Positions 40,222 through 49,543 are shown, counted from the first letter of the stretch. The stretch is 64,000 bases of DNA from Streptomyces mirabilis (GCF_018310535.1 NZ_CP074102.1:7254001-7318000); one strand, 5' to 3'. Notes: a model not told the origin generated them from the sequence alone. Program-made: numbers and translations.

Positions 40222-42612
40222 TCAGCGCATCCGGCCGAGAACGTCCCGCACGCGTCGCGCGTCCCGGATCCGCTGCTCGTACGTCGCACCGAGTGCGAGC
40301 AGCACCAGACCGGCGAGTGCGGGAGGCACCCAACGGGGCAGCGCGCCCGCCATCTGCACGAGGTACGGGGCGAGTTCGTGCAGGGTGTCCAGCGCGAGCA
40401 CGCCGCCCCCGAGGACGAGCGGGGCCCGCAGCCGGTGCCGGGCACCCACGAGGGTGACCGTGAGGGCCGCGACACCGAGCAGCAGGGGTCGCGGCCAGTC
40501 CGGGTCGGTCCACGCCGTCAGGAGACTCGGCACGAGCGTGACGGACAGCCCCGCTCCGTACGCCGCCCAGGACGAGGTCAGCGGATCCTTGCGGCGCCCG
40601 ACCGCCCCCACCAGCAGCGCCGGGACGGTCACCGGCAGCGTGTACGCCTCGACGTAGCCGACGCCCCAGCACGCCAGGCGGACCCAGGCGGCCAGCACGA
40701 ACAGGGCGGTGGCCGCGTAACCGGCGGACCGCCGGTCCTCTCGTACGGCGGTGCCCGCGGCGATCACTCCGCACAGGGCCAGGACCAGGGCCAGCAGCGG
40801 CGGGTCGGTCACCGCGAGGCCGACGGCGAGCAGCCCGGCGACGGCGCCCGTCATCTCGACGGGCACGCGCGCGGGGGAGCCGGCGAGGCGTGCCGCGAGC
40901 AGGGCCGCGACGACCGGTACGAGGAGCACCAGCAGCGCGATGTGCTGCGACTGCCAGCCGAGGGACGCGCCCACGGCACAGGCCAGCGCGGTGGCGTACG
41001 TGAGGGCGGCGACCGGGGCTGGCCGCGAGCGCCCGGACACGGCGGAGAACAGCACGGTCAGCGTGGCGAGGACGCCGAGGGTCGTGCCCTCGGTGGCGAG
41101 GGAGAGGCACGCGAGGCTCGCCGAGCTCACAAGGGCCAGGAGGAAGGGGACCAGGCGCGCCTTTGCCGAGCGGGTGGTGTACGCCAGCGTCGCCACGATC
41201 GTGAGTCCTTGCGCCGAAAGCCCCGCCCAGTAAGGGATGTCGAGAGCCGCGGGAAGGACGAGAACGGCCGCCCAGACGAGGGCCGACGCGCCGACCGTAG
41301 CCCTGGGGCGCCACTCCGTACCGCGGACGGCCACGGCCAGGACGGTGGCGACGATCACGAGGACCAGCGGAGCCGTGGCCGCGTACGGAGGCCAGGGGAC
41401 GCCGTCGGTCGTGACCGCCTCGCGCGCGGTCGAGGGGGCCCCGGTCCAGACGCGCCCCACCCAGGCCACCGGGCCCAGCAGAGCGAGGGCGACCGGCGGC
41501 AGCGCCCACACCACCGAGACCGCCTGCACGGAGCCGGCCGCCAGGGCGAGGCCGCGCCTCATCGGCTCGGGGAGCCGGGTGCGTACGGCCGCCAACAGGG
41601 CCACAGCGCAGACCAGATACCCCGGAACCGTCCAGTCGCCCGGCAGCGACGAGCGCGGGACGTCACCGAGCGCGGCGACCGTGAGCAGGCCGCCGGCCGA
41701 GGCGACCCAGGTGGCGACGTTCGTGTCCGGCAGCCGCCACGCCGCCGCCAGAGCGATCGCCCCGGCGAAGAGGAGGAGCGCCGCCGCACGGGCGACGGCG
41801 CTCGGACCGGTGGCCGTCCAGGACAGCCAGCCGGCCGCGAAGGAGCCCCAGCCGCCCAGGCCGTACGCGCCCACGGCGGCGACGAGACGTACGGACGGCA
41901 CGGGCACCCGGAACGCGGCGGCCGTGTCGAGCGCCGCCGTGACCAGCAGCGCGGCCGTCATGGCGTGGGCACCCGCGTCGGCCGCGGCCGCCCAGAGGAT
42001 CAGCGGGAGCTGCGCGGCGGCCAGCGCGGTGGGCAGGGGCAGGCGCAGCGGGAGCCGTTCGGGGGCGGCCGGTTCACCGGTCGGTCGGCGCGGCCCGCCG
42101 AGTACGAGTCCGTACGCCGTCCACAGGGCCGCCAGCAGGGCCGACGCGATGGCCGCGTAGCCCAGGCCGTTCGTGTCGGGGAACGCGACCTCGTGCAGTG
42201 CGTACACGTCCAGGACCGTCAGCGCGAGTCCCAGCCCCGCCACGGCCTCCGCCGTCGAGCGCAGCCCGTGCCGGAGCAGGAGCACGGGTGAGCCGAGCGC
42301 GGCCAGCGTCACCGCGCCCAGCACCAGGGACCGCCCGGCGATCCCCATCCGGCCCCAGCTGACCAGCGTGAACGCGATCGCGGCGACGGTCAGCAGGATG
42401 CCGCCGAGAACGAGCAGCACGTTCTGGACGCGGGGCGCCGTGGTCTCGGGCCGGCGTGCGGGCGGGGGCGGGGGCGGCGGAGCCACGGGCGGCCGGAGCG
42501 CGGTGATCAGCCAGGCGCGGCGGGCCAGCAACAGGGCCCGGCGCGCGTCGAGTTGCCGCAGCTCGGTGTCCAGGAGCCGCAACTCCTCGGCCGGGGGCGG
42601 AAGGTGGGTCAT
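40222..42612 (-). CDS. Large polytopic membrane protein, unknown function
   Basis: 796 residues. A short N-terminal helix rich in Leu and Arg (residues ~8-40, coiled-coil-like LLDTELRQLDARRALLL) and a run of prolines lead into more than twenty hydrophobic helices filling the rest. This is the plan of actinobacterial SCO-type permease-like proteins with no assigned substrate. ATG 42612 gives the standard MTHLPPPAEELRLLD start. It faces the lyase gene convergently with 21 bases between stops, and diverges from the SRPBCC gene. Confidence 0.82.
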   Translation of the reverse strand: MTHLPPPAEELRLLDTELRQLDARRALLLARRAWLITALRPPVAPPPPPPPARRPETTAPRVQNVLLVLGGILLTVAAIAFTLVSWGRMGIAGRSLVLGAVTLAALGSPVLLLRHGLRSTAEAVAGLGLALTVLDVYALHEVAFPDTNGLGYAAIASALLAALWTAYGLVLGGPRRPTGEPAAPERLPLRLPLPTALAAAQLPLILWAAAADAGAHAMTAALLVTAALDTAAAFRVPVPSVRLVAAVGAYGLGGWGSFAAGWLSWTATGPSAVARAAALLLFAGAIALAAAWRLPDTNVATWVASAGGLLTVAALGDVPRSSLPGDWTVPGYLVCAVALLAAVRTRLPEPMRRGLALAAGSVQAVSVVWALPPVALALLGPVAWVGRVWTGAPSTAREAVTTDGVPWPPYAATAPLVLVIVATVLAVAVRGTEWRPRATVGASALVWAAVLVLPAALDIPYWAGLSAQGLTIVATLAYTTRSAKARLVPFLLALVSSASLACLSLATEGTTLGVLATLTVLFSAVSGRSRPAPVAALTYATALACAVGASLGWQSQHIALLVLLVPVVAALLAARLAGSPARVPVEMTGAVAGLLAVGLAVTDPPLLALVLALCGVIAAGTAVREDRRSAGYAATALFVLAAWVRLACWGVGYVEAYTLPVTVPALLVGAVGRRKDPLTSSWAAYGAGLSVTLVPSLLTAWTDPDWPRPLLLGVAALTVTLVGARHRLRAPLVLGGGVLALDTLHELAPYLVQMAGALPRWVPPALAGLVLLALGATYEQRIRDARRVRDVLGRMR

Positions 42613-42701
42613 ATCCCGGGAGTGTGGTCCCGGTCACCTTCTCCGGCATGAGTGCGCGTACTCATGCCGTACTCAGATGCCCGGTTGGGCACACTCCGTC
42701 C

Positions 42702-43148
42702 ATGGACTGGAGCCATTACCGCTTCCGCAGTGTCTGGGCCCTGCCCGCGCCGCCCACCGAGGTCTACCCCGTTCTCGAACGGGCCGAGGACTACCCGCGC
42801 TGGTGGCCCCAGGTCCGTGAGGTGATCCGGATCGACGAGCGCAGCGGCACCATGCGCATCCGCTCGTTCCTGCCGTACGACCTGGTGTTCACGGCGCGCG
42901 AGCTGCGCCGCGACCCGGTGGCCGGGGTCCTGGAGATCGCGATGGCGGGCGACATCGACGGCTGGGCGCGCTGGACGCTCACCACCGCCGGGTCAGGCAC
43001 CCGCGCCCAGTACGACCAGGAGGTCGACGTGAGCAAGCCGCTGCTGCGGCGCTTCGCGGTGCCGGGACGGCCGGTGTTCCGGGCCAACCACGCCCTGATG
43101 ATGCGCGCGGGACAGCGCGGACTGGCGGCCCGACTCACGGGTGACTGA
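42702..43148 (+). CDS. SRPBCC-family (polyketide cyclase/START-like) protein
   Basis: 148 residues with the helix-grip fold pattern: WSHYRFRSVWALPAPPTEVYPVLERAEDYPRWWPQ at the start (given here as WALPAPPTEVYPVL and DYPRWWP), beta strands and a C-terminal long helix (PVFRANHALMMRAGQRGLAARL). Such proteins bind hydrophobic ligands; no partner is evident. ATG 42702 was chosen at the conserved N-terminus. A tRNA-Val gene follows 62 bases later. Confidence 0.82.
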   Translation: MDWSHYRFRSVWALPAPPTEVYPVLERAEDYPRWWPQVREVIRIDERSGTMRIRSFLPYDLVFTARELRRDPVAGVLEIAMAGDIDGWARWTLTTAGSGTRAQYDQEVDVSKPLLRRFAVPGRPVFRANHALMMRAGQRGLAARLTGD

Positions 43149-43210
43149 AGGCTCATCTCGAAGCGGTTTGAACCACACCCGCAGGGACCTGTATTGTTCA
43201 GTGCGTTCCC

Positions 43211-43282
43211 GGGCGATTAGCTCAGTGGGAGAGCGCTTCGTTCACACCGAAGAGGTCACTGGTTCGAACCCAGTATCGCCCA
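43211..43282 (+). tRNA. tRNA-Val (anticodon CAC), second copy
   Basis: Acceptor GGGCGAT/ATCGCCC, anticodon arm CTTCGTTCACACCGAAG. It differs from the copy at 32.6 kb in the D-loop (CAGTGGG for CAGCGGG) and the T-loop (GAACCC for GATCCC) and has no encoded CCA. Confidence 0.96.
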
Positions 43283-43292
43283 CCCGGAGAAG

Positions 43293-43321
43293 ACCGGTCC
43301 GTCACAGACGGACCGGTTTTT
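43293..43321 (+). terminator. Intrinsic terminator of tRNA-Val
   Basis: Eleven-pair perfect stem ACCGGTCCGTC/GACGGACCGGT with loop ACA, followed by four Ts: a classical Rho-independent terminator. It also lies 18 bases past the stop of the leftward exonuclease gene. Confidence 0.92.
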
Positions 43322-43338
43322 CGTTGTCCCGCGCGGGC

Positions 43339-44064
43339 TCAGGCCGCCGCCGGCAGTTCCGGACGCAGCGGCCACGCCGGATCCACCGCCTCCGGCGAAC
43401 CGCTGCGCGCGAACCACGCCTGAAGGCCGCGCGCCTGCGCCGCGTGCCACACCGCCTGCAGGGTGTGCAGCTCGGCGGGGGAGAGCCGCTCCAGCCGGGT
43501 GGCGAAACGACGCCCCACCGCTCGTACGACCTCCATCGCGGCCAGTGCGTCCGCCGCCGCGTCGTGCGCGCCCTCCAGCACCACGTCGTAGTGCGCGCAC
43601 AGGTCGGTCAGGGTGCGGCGGCCCTTGCGATAGCGGTCCAGATGTTTGTCCAGAACCCGCGGATCGAGCACGCGCAGCGGCGCCGGCTCGAACCACCGGT
43701 CGAGACAGGTGGCGCGATGGCGGCGCAACTCCCGGTCCAGGAGCGTCAGATCGAACGGCGCGTTCATCACGACGAGCGGGCGGCCCGCCGCGGCCTGTTC
43801 GCCCAGCACCCTGGCTATCTCGTCCATCACCGGCGACGGCCAGCGGCCGTTGCGCTGAAGGTGTTCGTCTGTCAGCCCGTGCACCGCCGTCGCACCCGCG
43901 GGCACCGGCACTCCCGGGTTCACCAGCCAGCGGGTCACCCGGGGCCGGGAACCCGCGGCGTCCTGGACGACGACGGCGGCCGACACGATCCGGTCGGTCT
44001 CGACGTCCACGCCCGTGGTCTCCGTGTCGAACGCGGCCAAAGGGCCTTCGTACCAGCACGTCAT
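43339..44064 (-). CDS. DnaQ-like 3'-5' exonuclease (DEDD)
   Basis: 241 residues. ExoI motif AAFDTETTGVD (DxE, residues ~11-16), ExoII around MNAPFDLTLLDREL, and ExoIII as HDAAADALAAMEVVR with the HxxxxD pattern of DEDDh nucleases, so the catalytic set is complete. Related to the Pol III epsilon subunit but without polymerase-binding tail; cellular role unknown (proofreading in trans, RNA or DNA repair). ATG 44064 has GAGGAG upstream. It diverges from the DUF4365-like gene with a 170-base gap. Confidence 0.9.
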   Translation of the reverse strand: MTCWYEGPLAAFDTETTGVDVETDRIVSAAVVVQDAAGSRPRVTRWLVNPGVPVPAGATAVHGLTDEHLQRNGRWPSPVMDEIARVLGEQAAAGRPLVVMNAPFDLTLLDRELRRHRATCLDRWFEPAPLRVLDPRVLDKHLDRYRKGRRTLTDLCAHYDVVLEGAHDAAADALAAMEVVRAVGRRFATRLERLSPAELHTLQAVWHAAQARGLQAWFARSGSPEAVDPAWPLRPELPAAA

Positions 44065-44234
44065 ACGTACACAACTCCTCGTTCACCCACGGCAGCTGAC
44101 GCACCGTCTTCTGCCTGTTTGGTGATACCCGGGCTGTTTGCGCCGTACGCCGGAAGGAGACAACACAGGTACGGGTCTTTGCAGTTCAGCGGCCCGTCGC
44201 GGGGAATCACTTGGCTTGGAAGGCTGTTGGACTC

Positions 44235-44801
44235 ATGGCACTCGCGCAGCCCGAGCGGGGCGGGCTGCTGCCCCAGCGGACGGCACCCCATCGCGGCACA
44301 CTCGCCACCACCGCCTGCATGGAGACCTTGCAGGTGGGCTACTTGCACGCCGTCGCGGCCGCGGCGGGCTGTTCGCTGTCCCAGCCCTTTCCCGACAACG
44401 GCATCGACTGGCACGTCAGCCACAGCGCCCCCGGGCACACGGTCGACGACGAAGTCACCATCAAGGTGCAGCTCAAGTGCACGTACCAGATCCCGCCGAA
44501 CCCACCCGGGCCCGCCTTCTCCTTCACGCTCGACAACGAGCACCTGGCGAAGCTCGCCCGCACCCCGGTCTCGGTGCACAAGATCCTGGTTGTGATGCTC
44601 GTGCCCAGGTCCCAGGACGACTGGCTGCGCGCCAGCCACGACCGCCTCGACCTGCGGCACTGCTGCTACTGGATCAACCTCGCCGGCCACCCGATCACCG
44701 GCCGGCGCCGGACCACCGTGCGGATACCGACCTCGCGCATCTTCGACGACAGGGCGCTCTGCGAGATCATGACGAGGGTCGGGACGGGAGGGAAACCTTG
44801 A
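44235..44801 (+). CDS. DUF4365-like protein with PD-(D/E)XK-type motif
   Basis: 188 residues. The pattern Glu30 ... PDNGIDWHV (Asp54, Asp58) ... VQLKCT (Gln79-x-Lys81) resembles the D...(E/Q)xK active site of restriction-endonuclease-fold proteins, as in DUF4365. The C-terminal half (CCYWINLAGHPITGRRRTTVRIP, given in part) completes the domain. ATG 44235. Its TGA overlaps the TTG start of the next gene, so the two proteins are probably made together. Nuclease activity is inferred, not shown; no modification enzyme is nearby. Confidence 0.72.
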   Translation: MALAQPERGGLLPQRTAPHRGTLATTACMETLQVGYLHAVAAAAGCSLSQPFPDNGIDWHVSHSAPGHTVDDEVTIKVQLKCTYQIPPNPPGPAFSFTLDNEHLAKLARTPVSVHKILVVMLVPRSQDDWLRASHDRLDLRHCCYWINLAGHPITGRRRTTVRIPTSRIFDDRALCEIMTRVGTGGKP

Positions 44802-46024
44802 CACACCGCCCCATCGACTCCATCGGCGAACCCCTTCGGCCGGTCAGGCCGCACCCCGTCGAGTCCCACTGGACCGAGCCGCCCGAGCCGGGCCAGGTCG
44901 ACCCCGCCGTCCTCAGCGCGCTGCTGCACCGCCACGGCTGGCAGCGCCGCGGTGGAGCGGCCGGACGGTACGGCCGGTGGACCCCACCAGGGCCCGGTGG
45001 CGGCGGCACGAGCCTGCTCGTGCCGGAGAACCGGGCCTTCCCCGACAGCGACGACCTCCTCGGCGAGGCGCTCGTCGCGCTCTCCCGCAGCGGAGCGCCG
45101 TCCGCGCGCGACGTCCTGGTCGCCCTCGCCGTGCCCAGCGACGAGATCCGCTGGTGGCGCGATGTGCCGACCGGGCCCTTGGGCGCCACGTCCTGGAGCG
45201 TGGAGGAGCGGCTGCGCTCGGCCGCCCGCTCGATGCTGCTCGCGGCGGCGCTCGCCACACGCGCGCGTGCGGGCTATTACGGCGCCCGCCACCGCAGGCC
45301 CGCCGCCGCTTCCCTGGAGAACGTCCTCGTCGGAGCCGACCCCGGCGGGCGCCGGCTCACCGCCTTCGTGCCCGTCGACACCGGCCGGCCGCTCTCCGTA
45401 CGCCTGCACCAGGCGCTGTACGCCGCCCGCGAGGCCATCGACTACCAGCGGGCCACCGGCGGCATGGACGCCTTCGACGCGGCCGTCGAGGCGGGCGTCA
45501 GTCATGAACTCACCGAGGCCGTCGTCGCCCTCGTGCGCGGCACGGAGGGCGCCCGGATCGCCGTCGAGTGGGCGCCCGCCGCCGGGGTCCCCGAGGGCTG
45601 TGCGGCGCCCGACGAGGCCGTCGAGTTCTCGCCCGGCGACCTGCCCGTCCTGCGCGAGGCCGGGGCCCGCTATCTGCGCGCCGAGCCGTCCGTACCGGTG
45701 CGCCTCACCGGTGCCGTGGTGCGGATGCGCAGGTCCCAGCCGCGCGGCGAGGGCACGGTACGGCTGCGGGTGATCGCGGGAGCGGAGGTCCAGCACGTCC
45801 GCATGACGCTCGACGAGGAGGCGTACCGGATAGCGGGTCACGCCCATCTGGTCGGGCTGCCGGTGCGGGTGCTGGGGCGGCTGGAGAGCCGCGGCGGCTT
45901 CCGCCGGCTCACCGACGCCTCCGGGGTCGTACCGGTGCAGGTGGACGAGGCCGAGCGGGACCGGCTGATGAAGTCGCTCCAGGAGAACCTGGACTTCTTC
46001 GAGGAGGCGTGCAGCGGGGACTGA
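44798..46024 (+). CDS. Unknown protein coupled to the DUF4365-like gene
   Basis: 408 residues, starting at TTG 44798 in a TTGA overlap with the upstream stop and with GGGAGGGA in front. The middle (~75-230) is helical and Ala/Arg-rich; the C-terminal ~110 residues are mostly beta (VPVRLTGAVVRMRRSQPRGE, then VRLRVIAGAEVQHVRMTL) and could form an OB- or similar nucleic-acid-binding barrel. No family recognised. Its tight coupling suggests a partner or specificity subunit for the upstream protein. Confidence 0.7.
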   Translation: MTHRPIDSIGEPLRPVRPHPVESHWTEPPEPGQVDPAVLSALLHRHGWQRRGGAAGRYGRWTPPGPGGGGTSLLVPENRAFPDSDDLLGEALVALSRSGAPSARDVLVALAVPSDEIRWWRDVPTGPLGATSWSVEERLRSAARSMLLAAALATRARAGYYGARHRRPAAASLENVLVGADPGGRRLTAFVPVDTGRPLSVRLHQALYAAREAIDYQRATGGMDAFDAAVEAGVSHELTEAVVALVRGTEGARIAVEWAPAAGVPEGCAAPDEAVEFSPGDLPVLREAGARYLRAEPSVPVRLTGAVVRMRRSQPRGEGTVRLRVIAGAEVQHVRMTLDEEAYRIAGHAHLVGLPVRVLGRLESRGGFRRLTDASGVVPVQVDEAERDRLMKSLQENLDFFEEACSGD

Positions 46025-46078
46025 GGGCTTTGTGGAGCTTTGCCGGGAACCGTTTCGCGGAGGGTGCCCCGGGCTCGG

Positions 46079-46112
46079 TAGGATCGCCGGGCAGGCATGG
46101 CACTGCCATGCC
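46079..46112 (+). promoter_or_regulatory. thrS promoter -10 and leader hairpin
   Basis: TAGGAT (46079-46084) is a fair -10. The transcript would begin just before a perfect eight-pair hairpin GGCATGGC-ACT-GCCATGCC (46094-46112). No T-box features are present. The hairpin could stabilise the 5' end or regulate thrS; a role is not evident. Confidence 0.45.
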
Positions 46113-46150
46113 CACTGGGTGAGCTTGCCCCCTTCAGTCAGGAGAGACCG

Positions 46151-48127
46151 GTGTCAGACGTCCGTGTGATCATCCAACGCGATTCCGAGCGGGAAGAGCG
46201 CGTGGTGACGACGGGCACTACGGCCGCCGACCTCTTCGCCGGCGAGCGCACCATCGTCGCGGCCCGTGTGGCCGGCGAGCTGAAGGACCTCGCGTACGAG
46301 GTGCGGGACGGCGAGGAGGTCGAGCCCGTCGAGATCTCCTCCCAGGACGGTCTCAACATCCTGCGCCACTCCACCGCGCACGTGATGGCGCAGGCCGTGC
46401 AGGAACTCTTCCCCGAGGCCAAGCTGGGCATCGGCCCGCCGGTCAAGGACGGCTTCTACTACGACTTCGACGTCGAGAGGCCGTTCACGCCCGAGGACCT
46501 CAAGGCCGTCGAGAAGAAGATGCAGGAGATCCAGAAGCGCGGGCAGCGCTTCTCCCGCCGCGTCGTCACCGACGAGGACGCCCGCGAGGAACTGGCGGCG
46601 GAGCCGTACAAGCTGGAGCTCATCGGCATCAAGGGCTCCGCGTCCTCGGACGACGGCGCGGACGTCGAGGTCGGCGGCGGCGAGCTGACGATCTACGACA
46701 ACCTCGACGCCAAGACCGGCGAGCTGTGCTGGAAGGACCTCTGCCGCGGTCCCCACCTGCCCACCACCCGCAACATCCCGGCGTTCAAGCTCATGCGCAA
46801 CGCCGCCGCGTACTGGCGCGGCAGCGAGAAGAACCCGATGCTCCAGCGCATCTACGGCACCGCCTGGCCCTCCAAGGAGGAGCTGAAGGCGCACCTCGAC
46901 TTCCTGATCGAGGCCGAGAAGCGCGACCACCGCAAGCTGGGCAACGAACTGGACCTCTTCTCCATCCCGGACCAGATCGGTTCAGGGCTCGCCGTCTTCC
47001 ACCCCAAGGGCGGCGTCATCCGCCGGGTCATGGAGGACTACTCGCGGCGCCGCCACGAGGAAGAGGGCTACGAGTTCGTCTACACCCCGCACGCGACGAA
47101 GGGGAAGCTCTTCGAAACCTCGGGCCACCTGGACTGGTACGCCGACGGCATGTACCCGCCCATGCAGCTCGACGAGGGCGTGGACTACTACCTCAAGCCC
47201 ATGAACTGCCCGATGCACAACCTGATCTTCGACGCGCGCGGCCGCTCGTACCGCGAACTGCCGCTGCGCCTCTTCGAGTTCGGGACCGTGTACCGGTACG
47301 AGAAGTCGGGCGTCGTGCACGGTCTGACCCGCGCCCGTGGCTTCACGCAGGACGACGCGCACATCTACTGCACCAAGGAGCAGATGGCGGAGGAGCTCGA
47401 CAAGACGCTCACCTTCGTCCTGAACCTGCTGCGCGACTACGGCCTGACCGACTTCTACCTGGAGCTCTCCACCAAGGACCCGGAGAAGTTCGTCGGCTCC
47501 GACGAGGTCTGGGAGGAGGCCACCGAGACGCTGCGGCAGGTGGCCGAGAAGCAGGGCCTCCCGCTCGTCCCGGACCCGGGCGGCGCCGCGTTCTACGGTC
47601 CGAAGATCTCCGTCCAGACCAAGGACGCCATCGGCCGGACCTGGCAGATGTCGACCGTGCAGCTCGACTTCAATCTGCCGGAGCGCTTCGACCTGGAGTA
47701 CACCGGCCCCGACGGCTCCAAGCAGCGTCCGGTGATGATCCACCGCGCGCTGTTCGGTTCCATCGAGCGCTTCTTCGCGGTGCTCCTGGAGCACTACGCG
47801 GGCGCGTTCCCGGCCTGGCTGGCGCCCGTGCAGGCGGTCGGCATCCCGATCGGCGACGCACACGTGGAGTACCTGCAGAAGTTCGCCACCGAGGCGAAGA
47901 AGAAGGGTCTGCGGGTCGAGGTCGACGCCTCCTCCGACCGTATGCAGAAGAAGATCCGCAACGCCCAGAAGCAGAAGGTGCCCTTCATGGTCATCGCGGG
48001 CGACGAGGACATGGCGGCCGGCGCCGTCTCCTTCCGCTACCGCGACGGCTCGCAGGAGAACGGCATCCCGGTCGACGAGGCGATCGCCAAGATCATGAAG
48101 GTCGTCGAGGAGCGCGCACAGGTCTGA
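46151..48127 (+). CDS. thrS: Threonyl-tRNA synthetase
   Basis: 658-residue class II aminoacyl-tRNA synthetase. N-terminal TGS domain (~1-60), editing domain with [11 protein letters not shown] and CRGPHLP (His/Cys zinc-like editing site), catalytic core with motif 2 around [13 protein letters not shown], the Zn-binding Cys in MNCPMHN, motif 3 in [14 protein letters not shown], and the C-terminal anticodon-binding domain. GTG 46151 has AGGAGAG at ideal spacing. Length is normal for the family. Essential housekeeping enzyme. Confidence 0.97.
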   Translation: MSDVRVIIQRDSEREERVVTTGTTAADLFAGERTIVAARVAGELKDLAYEVRDGEEVEPVEISSQDGLNILRHSTAHVMAQAVQELFPEAKLGIGPPVKDGFYYDFDVERPFTPEDLKAVEKKMQEIQKRGQRFSRRVVTDEDAREELAAEPYKLELIGIKGSASSDDGADVEVGGGELTIYDNLDAKTGELCWKDLCRGPHLPTTRNIPAFKLMRNAAAYWRGSEKNPMLQRIYGTAWPSKEELKAHLDFLIEAEKRDHRKLGNELDLFSIPDQIGSGLAVFHPKGGVIRRVMEDYSRRRHEEEGYEFVYTPHATKGKLFETSGHLDWYADGMYPPMQLDEGVDYYLKPMNCPMHNLIFDARGRSYRELPLRLFEFGTVYRYEKSGVVHGLTRARGFTQDDAHIYCTKEQMAEELDKTLTFVLNLLRDYGLTDFYLELSTKDPEKFVGSDEVWEEATETLRQVAEKQGLPLVPDPGGAAFYGPKISVQTKDAIGRTWQMSTVQLDFNLPERFDLEYTGPDGSKQRPVMIHRALFGSIERFFAVLLEHYAGAFPAWLAPVQAVGIPIGDAHVEYLQKFATEAKKKGLRVEVDASSDRMQKKIRNAQKQKVPFMVIAGDEDMAAGAVSFRYRDGSQENGIPVDEAIAKIMKVVEERAQV

Positions 48128-48175
48128 CGCGCAGGTCCGACACGTACGGTGCTTCCTTGACGCGTACGTGGCCGA

Positions 48176-48208
48176 AGGCCCCCGGAGAGCTCAGCTCCCC
48201 GGGGGCCT
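48176..48208. terminator. Bidirectional terminator between thrS and channel gene
   Basis: Ten-pair stem AGGCCCCCGG/CCGGGGGCCT with a self-complementary loop. The stop codon of the leftward channel gene (48191-48193) lies inside the loop. Confidence 0.75.
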
Positions 48209-48859
48209 GTCCCTGTACCCGTTCTCGTCCTCACGTGCGAACACCTGGAGCAGCCAGGACGAGAACGAGCCGGTCACCGCGCCGAGCAGCGCCAGACCGC
48301 ACACCATCAGCACCGACGCGATCGTGCGCCCCATCGGAGTCACCGGCACCACGTCTCCGTACCCCACCGTCGTGAGCGTGGTGCAGGTCCACCACACCGA
48401 GTCCCCGAACGTCCGGATCGAGGCGCCCGGCGCCCCGCGCTCCTGCTGGTAGACGGCGAGGGAGCCCGCGAAGCCGAGCAGCGAGGCCGACAACCCCGCG
48501 TAGAAGACCACACGCGCGTGCAGGGAGAGACGGGGCTCTCCACGATGACGCTGTACGGCCTCGTAGACCTTGACGATGCGCAGCGGACGGAGCAGCGGCA
48601 GCAGGAGCGCCAGGGTGTCCACCGGGTGCGCGCGGACGAAGCCGAGGCGCTGTCCGCTCAGGCGCCAGCGCACCGCGTAGTCGACGCCGAACAGCGCCCA
48701 GGCGGCCAGCATCGCCGCCACGCAGGCCTGCCGCCAGACGACGGGCAGTGCGTGCCCGAGGACCAGGACGGCGTACGCGGCGAGAAACAACGCCGAGGCC
48801 AGGCTGAGCGGGACCTCGGTGCGCCGTTCCCACCGGGCCTGTCGGCTGTCGTCGTCCAT
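48191..48859 (-). CDS. Potassium channel family protein
   Basis: 222 residues. Early hydrophobic helices (ALFLAAYAVLVLGHAL, AAMLAAWALFGVDYAV) and an Arg-containing segment (LLRPLRIVKVYEAV) precede the pore: helix, selectivity filter TTLTTVGYGD and final pore-lining helix. It resembles short voltage-gated-like K+ channels without a full S4. A cytoplasmic tail of ~20 residues follows. ATG 48859; the longer frame from 48940 overlaps the divergent promoter of the HIT gene. Confidence 0.88.
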   Translation of the reverse strand: MDDDSRQARWERRTEVPLSLASALFLAAYAVLVLGHALPVVWRQACVAAMLAAWALFGVDYAVRWRLSGQRLGFVRAHPVDTLALLLPLLRPLRIVKVYEAVQRHRGEPRLSLHARVVFYAGLSASLLGFAGSLAVYQQERGAPGASIRTFGDSVWWTCTTLTTVGYGDVVPVTPMGRTIASVLMVCGLALLGAVTGSFSSWLLQVFAREDENGYRDRPPGS

Positions 48860-48925
48860 CGGCCCAGCTTGGCCCGGTGAGCAATCGGGAGAGCCCCGCC
48901 GACACGCCGCGAACGGGCGAAGCAA

Positions 48926-48931
48926 TATGCT
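48926..48931 (+). promoter_or_regulatory. -10 box TATGCT for leaderless HIT mRNA
   Basis: TATGCT ends seven bases before ATG 48939 and no ribosome-binding site is present, the typical arrangement of a leaderless transcript. It also overlaps a more upstream in-frame ATG (48927), which argues against that start. Confidence 0.55.
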
Positions 48932-48938
48932 GCACCAC

Positions 48939-49487
48939 ATGACGAGTGAGCCGGAGCAGCAGATCGGAGTGGGGACGCAGGACGCGTTCCAGCGCTTGTG
49001 GACGCCCCACCGGATGGCTTACATCCAGGGCGAGAACAAGCCCACCGGCCCGGGGGCCGACGACGGCTGTCCGTTCTGCTCGATCCCCGCCAAGTCCGAC
49101 GAGGACGGGCTCATCGTGAGGCGCGGTGAGCAGGTGTACGCGGTGCTCAACCTGTACCCGTACAACGGCGGCCACCTCATGGTCGTGCCCTACCGTCATG
49201 TCGCGGACTACACCGACCTGACCGACCCGGAGACCGCCGAGCTCGGCGAGCTGACCAAGCAGGCGATGACCGCGCTGCGCACCGCTTCGGGCGCGCACGG
49301 TTTCAACATCGGCATGAACCAGGGCACGGTGGCGGGCGCGGGCATCGCCGCCCACCTCCACCAGCACATCGTCCCCCGCTGGGGCGGCGACACCAACTTC
49401 ATGCCGGTCGTCGGCCACACCAAGGTGCTCCCGCAGCTCCTGGCCGACACCCGCAAGATGCTGGCAGAGGCCTGGCCGACGCATTAG
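48939..49487 (+). CDS. HIT-family nucleotide hydrolase/transferase
   Basis: 182 residues. The histidine triad HLHQHIVPRW is near residue 145; upstream are a CPFC pair, VLNLYPYNGGHLMVVPYRHV and GFNIGMNQG, characteristic of the actinobacterial HIT protein (Ap4A hydrolase/phosphorylase-like) found beside thrS and the PI synthase genes. Likely hydrolyses dinucleoside polyphosphates or AMP conjugates. Confidence 0.92.
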   Translation: MTSEPEQQIGVGTQDAFQRLWTPHRMAYIQGENKPTGPGADDGCPFCSIPAKSDEDGLIVRRGEQVYAVLNLYPYNGGHLMVVPYRHVADYTDLTDPETAELGELTKQAMTALRTASGAHGFNIGMNQGTVAGAGIAAHLHQHIVPRWGGDTNFMPVVGHTKVLPQLLADTRKMLAEAWPTH

Positions 49488-49525
49488 CTCGAACGGGGCG
49501 CCTGCCAACAGGCGCCCCCTTCGGC

Positions 49526-49543
49526 GCGCCCCTTCAGGGGCGC
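49526..49543. terminator. Hairpin after HIT gene, dispersed repeat copy
   Basis: Stem GCGCCCC/GGGGCGC with TTCA loop, followed by GGGGAACCGCGCGA. Same repeat family as the hairpins after argH and the MFS gene; between convergent genes. Confidence 0.6.

Noticed and set aside
46025..46150. T-box riboswitch for thrS
   Set aside because: The leader is too short and has no T-box consensus or specifier arrangement; only one small hairpin is present.
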